From a virus, in IMG/VR virus record IMGVR_UViG_3300031857_000483, positions 1-39,823 of that record: DNA of 39,823 nt. The stretch is one strand, 5' to 3'. Below, in pieces: positions 1 through 5,920 of this stretch. Both the position numbers and the translations under genes were made by a program. The notes below the pieces were generated by a model. The model was not told the DNA's origin. It worked only from the letters and a program-made list of their open reading frames with translations, and did not search any database. Every line of letters starts with the position of its first letter. Within the stretch, counting starts at the first letter, position 1.

Positions 1-208
1 TCTGGCTATCTGGCTATCTGGCTATCTGGCTATCTGGCTATCTGGCTATCTGGCTATCTGGCTATCTGGCTATCTGGCTATCTGGCTATCTGGCTATCTG
101 GCTATCTGGCTATCTGGCTATCTGGCTATCTGGCTGTCTGGCTGTCTGGCTATCTGGCTATCTGGCTATCTGGCTATCTGGCTATCTGGCTATCTGGCTA
201 TCTGGCTG
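1..208. repeat. 8-bp tandem repeat, 26 units
   Basis: The unit TCTGGCTA is repeated 26 times without interruption; units 17, 18 and 26 read TCTGGCTG. Because 8 is not a multiple of 3 the array is not protein-like, and the minus strand carries TAG in every frame. The array starts at the first base of the window, so its true length is unknown and the contig probably broke here. It ends in a small inverted repeat, GGCTG-TTTC-CAGCC at 204-217. Confidence 0.95.
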
Positions 209-248
209 TTTCCAGCCATTTTTTCGCTGTTTTCACCTGGCCCGACAT

Positions 249-392
249 GCACCCGATTCAGCGACTGCACCCGATTCAGCGACTGCACCCGATTCAGCGA
301 CTGCACCCGATTCAGCGACTGCACCCGATTCAGCGACTGCACCCGATTCAGCGACTGCACCCGATTCAGCGACTGCACCCGATTCAGCGACT
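249..392. repeat. 18-bp tandem repeat, 8 perfect units
   Basis: The unit GCACCCGATTCAGCGACT is present in eight head-to-tail copies with no mismatch that I can see. As 18 is a multiple of 3, some frames stay open and would give a six-residue repeat (HPIQRL on the plus strand), but no ribosome binding site or protein context supports coding. After the last unit the sequence continues into a short 9-bp repeat (GGAACCAAT) at about 402-420. It may be a binding-site array or a structural DNA element. Confidence 0.93.
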
Positions 393-499
393 GCACCCCA
401 TTGGAACCAATGGAACCAATGGCATCCCATGTTCTCAGATTGCTAAAAATTATCGAAAAGGACATACTATACATTATCGGACATAGGTTTCTTCGTTTT

Positions 500-720
500 T
501 TGGCGCTTTGGTGCTTTCGGGTTCTGGTGGTTCCATCGGTTCTGATTGGCTTCCTTTGGATGCTTTCGGACCGCTCGCCTCCCCTTTGTCCCCCCTGGAG
601 CCCATCGGCGCCCTTGGGGCTTGTGGCCTTTGGCGCCTTTGGGTCCGATTGGTTCCCCTTGGTTCCCTTTGTTCCCTTTGGGTCCGATTGGTTCCCTTGG
701 TTCCCCTTGGTTCCATCGAG
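500..720. repeat. Low-complexity GGTTCC/TTCCCTTTGG-rich tract
   Basis: This stretch is built from imperfect copies of GGTTCC, CCCTTTGG and GGTCCGATTGGTTCCC; the last occurs near 639-655 and 680-696. Read on the minus strand, it encodes broken Gly-X-Y-like runs with GPKG, GNKG and GTKG in more than one frame. I see no continuous reading frame with a ribosome binding site, so I call it a degenerate repeat, possibly a relic of a collagen-like tail-fibre gene. Confidence 0.6.
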
Positions 721-777
721 TGTCAAGAAAAATTGACAACCTGCCGCACTGCCGCCCAACGTCAAGAAAAGTTGACA
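721..777. promoter_or_regulatory. Pair of TGTCAA-N6-TTGACA palindromes
   Basis: Two inverted repeats, 721-738 (TGTCAA-GAAAAA-TTGACA) and 760-777 (the same with one changed outer base), lie 39 bp apart, nearly four helical turns. A matching half site, GTTGACAAGCG, recurs at 1594-1604 in the candidate early promoter. Such spaced dyads are typical of repressor operators; no DNA-binding assay or cognate regulator is known. Confidence 0.55.
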
Positions 778-930
778 AGCGGTTCCATCGGTGCATCGCG
801 ATGGATCGATAGGTGACCGCTCGTTAACATTCGCAAGCCTCGGTGCCAGCGATCGGGCACCCCTCTGCCCCGTTTTTCCCCAGGAATGTATTTTCAGCCA
901 GAAAACAAGGGTTCAACATAGCGAAAAAAA

Positions 931-1278
931 TTTCTACATAGCGAACAAGCGAGACAACGGCTTGCATGGTAAGCGTTTATACATCAAGAGTGTTCGTGAA
1001 TGTAGAAAATGCAAATATGTTGGTAAAAGTCACCCGGTCGTTCCTTCTGCGCCCCACGCTCTGTCACGATCCGCGCGGTGAAAGGCACACCCCAAGCCCC
1101 AAGGCGTACCCTTAGTGAAAGCAGGTCCGGGTTCTTATTATATTACATATTTACAATATAACATTTCCATATATACAAGGTACCGTTTCGCATAGACTTA
1201 TGTCGATGCTGTTCGTGAATGTAGAACATGCAAAAGTACAACAAAAGAATCATTCTGCCGACTTTTCTACATTGAAAC
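931..1278. repeat. Iteron-like repeats TGTTCG-N-ATGTAGAAA
   Basis: An 18-bp word, TGTTCGTGAATGTAGAAA, occurs at 991-1008 and again (17 bp) at 1210-1226. Inverted versions lie at 931-947 (TTTCTACATAGCGAACA) and, as a half copy, at 1263-1278. A second small repeat, ACATAGCGAA, occurs twice 20 bp apart at 916 and 936. The region between is AT-rich (about 1130-1200). The arrangement resembles replication origin iterons or a cluster of operator sites upstream of the early genes. Confidence 0.5.
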
Positions 1279-1316
1279 AGGGCCCAGGCGGTCCTTTCAC
1301 ACTTTCAACCTTGTAC

Positions 1317-1438
1317 TAGTTTTCCAAACGCTAGCAATATGTCATATGTCCACGAACAAAAAAGCGCCTGTCATACTTTCCCAAACGATCCCCCTTGTTA
1401 TAGTTTCACAAACATATAAATATAACACTTTCGCAATG
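1317..1438. repeat. Four copies of a TA-N-TTTC-N-CAAA motif
   Basis: Related 14-16-bp words sit at 1317-1330, 1372-1387, 1398-1413 and 1424-1438, all on the same strand, with the shared core TTTC(C/A/G)CAAA or a one-base variant. The block is followed by an inverted repeat. The copies are degenerate but regularly oriented, as expected for a multi-site binding protein. Confidence 0.4.
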
Positions 1439-1454
1439 TTATAGTTTTGCTATA

Positions 1455-1472
1455 GTGTTGCAATCCCAACAC
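1455..1472. promoter_or_regulatory. Inverted repeat GTGTTG-N6-CAACAC
   Basis: A perfect 6-bp dyad with a 6-nt spacer, directly after an AT-rich run containing CTATAG words. It has no T-run and so is not a terminator; an operator dyad is more likely. Confidence 0.45.
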
Positions 1473-1594
1473 TTACCACAGACAACCCGGACCCCCTCTT
1501 GTCTCCCCTGTTCCCCGTTCTCTCACACTCTCAAAAGACCACCCCCCGTGGTTTCCTTTTTGTAACCTATTGCAGCGCAATGCGTTGGCAAGTG

Positions 1595-1621
1595 TTGACA
1601 AGCGAAAAAAGGCTGTATGCT
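1595..1621 (+). promoter_or_regulatory. Candidate sigma70-type early promoter
   Basis: A perfect -35 TTGACA (1595-1600) is followed after 15 bp by TATGCT (1616-1621), a fair -10. It lies about 85 bp upstream of the first convincing gene and overlaps a half site shared with the palindromes at 721-777. The spacing is shorter than the ideal 17 bp, so the call is tentative. Confidence 0.4.
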
Positions 1622-1706
1622 TTGAATCCATGAGGGTGAGAGAGAAAGAAAAAACCTTTCAGACTCTCGCACTCTCTTGCAACCCTCTGATCCGAAGGAA
1701 ACCACC

Positions 1707-2054
1707 ATGGTCACCATAGAATACAAAGACTCCACAAATGATGGCTGCGAGTATGCTGCCCGTCCCCACCTAGGGGGCGGGTGGAGCGTGTCCGGGGTGG
1801 ATGGCCTGGGGCACCGCTGGACACTCTCAGGATATGATGAATTGCCTGCCGTTTTTTCCAATCGCTTGCCTGTCATTCGCTTTGACCTTGCGACTTTTGA
1901 TGCAGTCTCTGCCTGCCTTCGCGGTGAAGTGCCTGATCCTTGCGATATGGTGCCGCATTGCGAGCGGCAAGGCATCCCTGTGGAGTATCCGAAAGCATGG
2001 ACGAGCATGCCTCCCATGCCTCACTTGTCTGATTGTGAACCTCTGATTCCCTGA
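1707..2054 (+). CDS. Hypothetical early protein, 115 aa
   Basis: This is the first convincing gene of the rightward set. The ATG at 1707 is chosen because AAGGAA (1695-1700) sits 6 nt upstream; an in-frame start 30 nt earlier has no such site. The product is soluble and Gly/Trp-containing in its first third (GGGWSVSG) with no recognisable domain. It opens a run of small early genes, the next starting 42 nt downstream. Phage early proteins in this position often act on the host, but nothing in the sequence shows a function. Confidence 0.7.
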   Translation: MVTIEYKDSTNDGCEYAARPHLGGGWSVSGVDGLGHRWTLSGYDELPAVFSNRLPVIRFDLATFDAVSACLRGEVPDPCDMVPHCERQGIPVEYPKAWTSMPPMPHLSDCEPLIP

Positions 2055-2096
2055 TCCTTCATCCCCTTGAAACCTCTTATACCAAAGGATTCCACC

Positions 2097-2357
2097 ATGC
2101 GAAAACACAACGACTGCACCCGGTATGATTTGCAGGATCTGAAAGAGGGAAAAACTGGCTATGTCTTTTATCATAATAGCATCAACAATGGTGCACGGGA
2201 TCCTGACGCCATCACCTACGACGGCACGACAGACACGGTTGCCCACCTGGGCCAGCATTGGACGCCCTTTCTTGCCGTTCAATTAGCCAAGGCCGGGCGG
2301 ATCGGTGCAACGCCAAACGATGCAATCTTGGCCGACTGCGACAGGATAGCGATATGA
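2097..2357 (+). CDS. Hypothetical early protein, 86 aa
   Basis: The ATG at 2097 follows the typical CAAAGGATTCCACC context, with AAAGGA about 8 nt upstream. The protein is soluble, of mixed charge, and shows no domain I know. The segment around residues 41-56 (TYDGTTDTVAHLGQHW) resembles part of the preceding protein (GVDGLGHRW), so the two could be distant paralogues. Its stop overlaps the start of the next small gene as ATGA. Confidence 0.65.
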   Translation: MRKHNDCTRYDLQDLKEGKTGYVFYHNSINNGARDPDAITYDGTTDTVAHLGQHWTPFLAVQLAKAGRIGATPNDAILADCDRIAI

Positions 2358-2497
2358 TCCGCTTCATCCTCCTATTCCTCGGCTTCCGGCGCCCCCCTCT
2401 GCCCCCTATTGCCAAGCGATCCAGCGCAAAAGAGCGGCGCCGTATGTCTGCCATGCTCGCTGAAGATCGCGCCCAGTTTCCACACTTTTGGTCCTAG
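2354..2497 (+). CDS. Small protein with hydrophobic N-terminus, 47 aa
   Basis: The start overlaps the previous stop (ATGA at 2354-2357) and AGGA lies 7 nt upstream, so translation would be coupled. The first eleven residues (MIRFILLFLGF) are hydrophobic, followed by a proline-rich stretch and a basic, charged tail (KERRR). It could be a membrane-anchored peptide; no family is recognised. The overlap and binding site are the main support. Confidence 0.5.
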   Translation: MIRFILLFLGFRRPPLPPIAKRSSAKERRRMSAMLAEDRAQFPHFWS

Positions 2498-2526
2498 TCT
2501 TTCTCTGATTCCATCGAAAACCACCC

Positions 2527-2555
2527 GAAACCGGGGCCAAAGCTGCCCCAAAGGA
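2527..2555 (+). promoter_or_regulatory. Leader hairpin plus Shine-Dalgarno (site 1)
   Basis: GAAACC is followed by GGGGC (2533-2537), a 7-nt loop and GCCCC (2545-2549), directly abutting AAAGGA (2550-2555), 7 nt before the ATG at 2563. Member of the leader family described in the findings. Confidence 0.65.
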
Positions 2556-2562
2556 TCACGCC

Positions 2563-2913
2563 ATGACCACAGTTTTGCACCATACAGAAGACGCTGCCAC
2601 CCTTTTCGACAACGGCAAAGACCGCTACGGCAATGCCGATACAGTCACAGCGCACCCTGTACAAGATGGGGTGATTGTGTCTTTTCACCGTACCTATGGG
2701 TCTAGCCACTGCCTCTTTTTGCGCATGTACACCATGCAAGAGGTGATTGACCTTGCCGATGGTGAAACCGAAGAATCTTTTCAGTCGCTTGTTGAAGCGA
2801 GGGGCGGTTGTTCTGATGAATGCTGTTGTGATCATTGCATGAATCATGCCTGCCCGTGCGAGTCCTGCGTCGAAAGCGAAACCGAACGAGAACACACACA
2901 CCCGATCAGATAG
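2563..2913 (+). CDS. Cys-rich putative metal-binding protein, 116 aa
   Basis: The N-terminal two thirds look like a small mixed alpha/beta domain. The C-terminal part (about residues 83-104) carries nine cysteines and one histidine in close spacing (CSDECCCDHC, then CPCESC), which should bind one or two zinc ions. The ATG at 2563 follows leader site 1 at the expected distance. The product is unknown; it stands alone, with a 219-nt gap before the next gene. Confidence 0.7.
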   Translation: MTTVLHHTEDAATLFDNGKDRYGNADTVTAHPVQDGVIVSFHRTYGSSHCLFLRMYTMQEVIDLADGETEESFQSLVEARGGCSDECCCDHCMNHACPCESCVESETEREHTHPIR

Positions 2914-3094
2914 TCAGAGAATCCCCCCGGCGCCTCGCCTCTGCCCGATTCTGCCAAGGCATCCCGTGGCCAGTGTCCGAGGATTCCGCCCGATTCCTTG
3001 CCGGCCCTTCGTCCTCCCCTGCTGTCACGTTGAATGCACGCGGATTCAAGCGCGTCAGGTTTTCCCTTCCTCTTTGATTCCACAGAAAACCCTC

Positions 3095-3124
3095 AAAACC
3101 GGGGCCGCCATTGGCCCCAAAGGA
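3095..3124 (+). promoter_or_regulatory. Leader hairpin plus Shine-Dalgarno (site 2)
   Basis: GGGGCC (3101-3106), loop GCCATT, GGCCCC (3113-3118), then AAAGGA (3119-3124) with no gap; the ATG is at 3133. The 208 bases before it (2914-3121) hold no gene that I can support. Confidence 0.7.
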
Positions 3125-3132
3125 TTCCCGAC

Positions 3133-3540
3133 ATGCCCGCTTCGACCCCTTGGCCCCTCGACACTCTGACCGCCTTTTTGTCCCGTCCTGACTTCCTGGG
3201 AATAGATGCCGGCGGCAGAAACGAAAGATATTGGTGGATCACGGGGAAAACGGAGCGCATGATTTCCGCCGCTCCCGAGTCAGCCACGCTTTACGCTGGC
3301 GAGGATATTGCCTTCCTTCGCCAAGAGCGGGACGGGTTCAGTTGTGAATTTGTCCGCCGGGAATTGACGGACTTGAATGCCAGGCGGATCACGGGGCGCA
3401 CGGAGTTCCGAGGACTACAGCGCAACGGCAAGGGACGTGCCGCATTCGTAAAATCATTTTGGGCTGCTTGTTCTCGCTTGGATCTGATGCCCACAGACTG
3501 GCTTGTGTTGCGTCGTCCCGGTACCGTTTGGGGCAAGTAG
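3133..3540 (+). CDS. Hypothetical protein, 135 aa
   Basis: The ATG at 3133 is fixed by leader site 2; the frame is open further upstream but lacks a ribosome site. The product is soluble, mildly basic and rich in Arg and Trp (YWWITGKTER near residue 36), ending in WLVLRRPGTVWGK. I see no known motif. It sits directly before the clamp gene, which has its own leader. Confidence 0.7.
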   Translation: MPASTPWPLDTLTAFLSRPDFLGIDAGGRNERYWWITGKTERMISAAPESATLYAGEDIAFLRQERDGFSCEFVRRELTDLNARRITGRTEFRGLQRNGKGRAAFVKSFWAACSRLDLMPTDWLVLRRPGTVWGK

Positions 3541-3556
3541 AACTATCAAAAACACA

Positions 3557-3588
3557 CAAAACCGGGGGCCACAGCGCCCCCAAAGGAG
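3557..3588 (+). promoter_or_regulatory. Leader hairpin plus Shine-Dalgarno (site 3)
   Basis: GGGGGC (3564-3569), loop CACAGC, GCCCCC (3576-3581), then AAAGGAG (3582-3588); the ATG is at 3596. Relative to site 2 the stem differs at its last base pair while pairing is kept (C-G to G-C type change), which supports an RNA stem. Confidence 0.7.
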
Positions 3589-3595
3589 TCCCCTG

Positions 3596-4336
3596 ATGCC
3601 GTTCGTCCACCTTCCCGCCTTCCTTCACGCCGTTGCCAGCGCGTCGGCGTGCGCCGATACTGATAAATCTTCCCCCAGTCTCGTGGGGGTTTCCGTCCAC
3701 GTCGCGCAAGATTCTTGCGTTATCGTTGCAGCCAATGGCAAAGCTCTTGCCGAGTGGTCCCTTGAGGTTTTCCCAGACGCCAGCGCGGCGCCGTCCTTGC
3801 TTAGCCTTCCCCTTGGCGCTTTCATTCTTTCCCCTCAGACCTTCCAAAACTGGGGCAAAGCGGCGAAAGAGCAAGCAAAGGCACGGCCAGAGTGGACCCC
3901 CGCCGTTGCCACTGTTTCCCAAGATGGCCAAGGTTTCACGTTGACGCACCCAAGCGGCGCCGTTGAAGTCTCGCGGCTTATCGTTGGCGCCTTCCCTCCG
4001 TATCGCCCGGCATTCCGTGCCAAGCGCACCTGGGCCAGTTTTGGGAATACGGAATGGGCGGCGCTGGCCTTCGATTCTGCCGTTGTCGCTAAGGCAATCA
4101 AAGGTATTGACGCTGGCAAGGAACAGGTGGAGCATGTTATCCAAGGCGGGCAAAGGGGTTGTCTCTTGTATCCGATGGAAGAATCGCGCCCCTTTGTTGT
4201 GTCCCGCCGGGGGCTGGTCATGCCCGTTGGTTTGCCCGATGATCGGCGCTGTGTTCCTGTTGCCCCCCTCGCAACCTCGGAAACTGTCGATACTGCCGAA
4301 ACCGGGGACCATTCCCCCAAAGGATCCACGCCATGA
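3596..4336 (+). CDS. DnaN-like sliding clamp, short two-domain form
   Basis: The 246-aa protein resembles bacterial beta-clamp domains: an N-terminal L/V-rich helix, then SLVGVSVHV and IVAANGKALAEW, similar to the clamp strand that reads ATDGHRLA. At about residues 121-136 VEVSRLIVGAFPPYRP matches the clamp motif RLIEGxFPDY. The C-terminal part has LYPMEES, like the clamp YLIMPM end. A normal DnaN has three such domains (about 370 aa); this looks like two. It would tether DNA polymerase to the template. The start follows leader site 3. Its last codons contain leader site 4, and its stop overlaps the next start (ATGA). The family call is from motif resemblance only. Confidence 0.5.
   Translation: MPFVHLPAFLHAVASASACADTDKSSPSLVGVSVHVAQDSCVIVAANGKALAEWSLEVFPDASAAPSLLSLPLGAFILSPQTFQNWGKAAKEQAKARPEWTPAVATVSQDGQGFTLTHPSGAVEVSRLIVGAFPPYRPAFRAKRTWASFGNTEWAALAFDSAVVAKAIKGIDAGKEQVEHVIQGGQRGCLLYPMEESRPFVVSRRGLVMPVGLPDDRRCVPVAPLATSETVDTAETGDHSPKGSTP
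4298..4324 (+). promoter_or_regulatory. Leader hairpin plus Shine-Dalgarno (site 4), inside a coding region
   Basis: GAAACC, GGGGA (4304-4308), loop CCAT, TCCCC (4313-4317), then AAAGGA (4319-4324); the ATG is at 4333. This leader lies within the last codons of the clamp gene, where GAAACCGGG is read as Glu-Thr-Gly. Confidence 0.6.
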
Positions 4337-5022
4337 AACTCACCAAAACCGTTCCCCCTGGCCCCCGCGTTGTCCCGCTGGAGGAATACCAAGCCCATGG
4401 CCTCCACGTTCCCCCCGCATTGGCGATAGCTCACTTTTTTGAGTTTTTTGTAACTGCGGCGTATTCACTCCGGCCAACAGTCTGGATTGAGGAGTCCCCC
4501 GGATGCTCGCCCCAGCGTGTCCATGCTGAAGACATGGCGCGAGAGATTGCGCGTATGAAGAAAGAAAACAGGAAGGCCACACCCCGCATTGTCCCCGATC
4601 CACAGCAGGATCCCTCCTCGCACCACTTTCGCAATATGAACCGGAGCCCCTTGCCCCTTGTGCCAAGGATTGCGCCCCTTGGCCTGCCAAAGAGTGCGCC
4701 CCCTTCAGTTCCCAGCGATTGCGAAGAGGTAGCTCTTGCCGACATTCAGTCGGCCCTTGCCAATCGCGGGATTGTTCTCTCTGAGGAATCCGCTAAGGCC
4801 CTGGCCAAAGCGGCGGCAAAAGAGCGGCGAGTGTTCTCCCGCGTGGAATGCGTCACCGTCACGGACACAATCACAGAACGAGACAACTGTGGGGCGTGGA
4901 TTGCCACAGAGTCGGCCCCCTACGTTGTCAAAACGCTGGAGGTTTTCACCGAGGCGGCGCATTATCGCGTCCCGTTGACGGATAAAGCCCCCGCCGCCCC
5001 TGCCGCCCCTGCTTCCGTCTGA
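4333..5022 (+). CDS. Hypothetical protein, 229 aa
   Basis: The start overlaps the clamp stop (ATGA) and has AAAGGA 8 nt upstream. The middle, about residues 85-130, is proline-rich and likely flexible. The C-terminal part (DIQSALANRGIVLSEESAKALAK and following) is helical, then beta-rich with VECVTVTDTITERDN, and the protein ends in an Ala/Pro tail. No known domain is seen. Coupling to the clamp gene hints at a replication-linked role, which is an inference. Confidence 0.65.
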   Translation: MKLTKTVPPGPRVVPLEEYQAHGLHVPPALAIAHFFEFFVTAAYSLRPTVWIEESPGCSPQRVHAEDMAREIARMKKENRKATPRIVPDPQQDPSSHHFRNMNRSPLPLVPRIAPLGLPKSAPPSVPSDCEEVALADIQSALANRGIVLSEESAKALAKAAAKERRVFSRVECVTVTDTITERDNCGAWIATESAPYVVKTLEVFTEAAHYRVPLTDKAPAAPAAPASV

Positions 5023-5044
5023 AACCCTAGAAACCCACAAAACC

Positions 5045-5071
5045 GCCCGAAACCGGGCAGCATTTCAAGGA
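5045..5071 (+). promoter_or_regulatory. Leader hairpin plus Shine-Dalgarno (site 5)
   Basis: GCCCG (5045-5049), loop AAAC, CGGGC (5054-5058), then a short spacer and AAGGA (5067-5071); the ATG is at 5079. Here the stem has shifted to use the conserved GAAACCGGG as its loop and 3' arm. Confidence 0.65.
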
Positions 5072-5078
5072 ATACAAC

Positions 5079-5288
5079 ATGCCACAGAATCAATTTCAAC
5101 CCGGCGAGATAAAGCCAGACGACTACTATCGTTCGGCATCGCTCGACCTAATTCTTGACCTGTGCGAGAAGGGAGAAACCGCGCATGCTCAGCACCTCGC
5201 AGGCGAGCTACTTGCCCGGTCGCAGTCTTGCACGCGAAGCGGGATATTGCGGAAAGTCTTCGCCGCCATCGAATTGTCCCTCGACTGA
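5079..5288 (+). CDS. Hypothetical protein, 69 aa
   Basis: The ATG at 5079 is set by leader site 5. The product is a small, mostly helical acidic/basic protein (SLDLILDLCEKGETAHAQHL around residues 21-40), compatible with a helix pair. No family is recognised. The next gene is 40 nt downstream and has its own leader. Confidence 0.6.
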   Translation: MPQNQFQPGEIKPDDYYRSASLDLILDLCEKGETAHAQHLAGELLARSQSCTRSGILRKVFAAIELSLD

Positions 5289-5291
5289 ACA

Positions 5292-5321
5292 GCCCGAAAC
5301 CGGGCAACTTTTTACAAAGGA
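5292..5321 (+). promoter_or_regulatory. Leader hairpin plus Shine-Dalgarno (site 6)
   Basis: GCCCG (5292-5296), loop AAAC, CGGGC (5301-5305), spacer AACTTTTTAC, AAAGGA (5316-5321); the ATG is at 5329. The stem is identical to site 5. Confidence 0.65.
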
Positions 5322-5328
5322 TTCCCCC

Positions 5329-5541
5329 ATGCCATACCAACGCAAAACCCGCGACATATTCACAGTGCAAGCCGAATGGGGCCGGGGGTGGGAAGATGAA
5401 ACCTCAGAACTCACGAGCAAAGCCGCACGCGAGAGGCTCAGAGAGTACCGGCAGAACGCTCCCGGATGTTATCGCATCCGAAAGACACGCGAACGGATTG
5501 CAGCGGCCATGCCAGAAAGGCAAGCAAATGCAAACGCTTGA
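5329..5541 (+). CDS. Hypothetical basic protein, 70 aa
   Basis: The start at 5329 follows leader site 6. The protein is rich in Arg, Glu and Ala (KAARERLREYRQNAPG, then RIRKTRERIAAAM), suggesting a charged helical structure that could bind nucleic acid. No family match is known to me. Its 3' end overlaps the next gene by 14 nt. Confidence 0.6.
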   Translation: MPYQRKTRDIFTVQAEWGRGWEDETSELTSKAARERLREYRQNAPGCYRIRKTRERIAAAMPERQANANA

Positions 5542-5854
5542 AACCGAGCCAGCCCAAGAATCAGAAACCCAATCCCCCGAGGTTTCCCCCGTCAAAAACT
5601 CTTGGCTTGTCGCCATCCATTGGGGGCCAGAAATATCACCTGCCGCATTGAATAAAAACGCCGATGGGTGGGAGCGGTGGCACGGGAGCGAAACCGATGC
5701 CGAAGAATTGGGCCGGATTGCCCTACATGCTGCCATCAGAAAACGGGGGGGAGTTTTGCCCTATGAGCGTTTGCCCGTTTGGGTTCTTGTGCGGCGCGAC
5801 GCTTGGCCAACTGCCGCCGTTTTTCAATATTGCTTGACCCTTGCCAAGTCTTGA
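5528..5854 (+). CDS. Hypothetical protein, 108 aa
   Basis: The ATG at 5528 has AAAGG (5516-5520) 7 nt upstream and overlaps the previous gene, so it is probably translated by coupling. The first 25 residues are acidic and proline-rich; the rest (NSWLVAIHWGPEISPAA, then LPVWVLVRRDAWPTAAVFQY) looks like a compact folded domain with several Trp. Function unknown. Confidence 0.6.
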   Translation: MQTLETEPAQESETQSPEVSPVKNSWLVAIHWGPEISPAALNKNADGWERWHGSETDAEELGRIALHAAIRKRGGVLPYERLPVWVLVRRDAWPTAAVFQYCLTLAKS

Positions 5855-5871
5855 CCAGTCGAAAACCTCTG

Positions 5872-5912
5872 AAACCGTGACGCCACAGGCGTCCCCCTTT
5901 GTCCCGAAAGGA
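5872..5912 (+). promoter_or_regulatory. Leader hairpin plus Shine-Dalgarno (site 7)
   Basis: GAAACC is followed by GACGCC (5879-5884), loop ACA, GGCGTC (5888-5893), then AAAGGA (5907-5912); the ATG is at 5921. The stem sequence is unrelated to the GGGGCC type, yet a hairpin remains upstream of the same ribosome site. Confidence 0.6.
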
Positions 5913-5920
5913 TTACCATC

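Noticed and set aside
1-392. CRISPR array
   Set aside because: Repeat units of 8 and 18 bp follow each other directly without unique spacers, so neither array is a CRISPR.
247-486. Plus-strand frame encoding HPIQRL repeats
   Set aside because: It arises only from the 18-bp tandem repeat, has no ribosome site, and the same repeat keeps other frames open too.
754-777. Additional attC site from GCCCAACG at 755
   Set aside because: No matching GTTRRRY box occurs at a suitable distance; the sequence belongs to the TTGACA palindrome pair.
1523-2282. Minus-strand frames over the first early genes
   Set aside because: They mirror rightward genes that have proper ribosome sites and start contexts; no minus-strand start here has such support.
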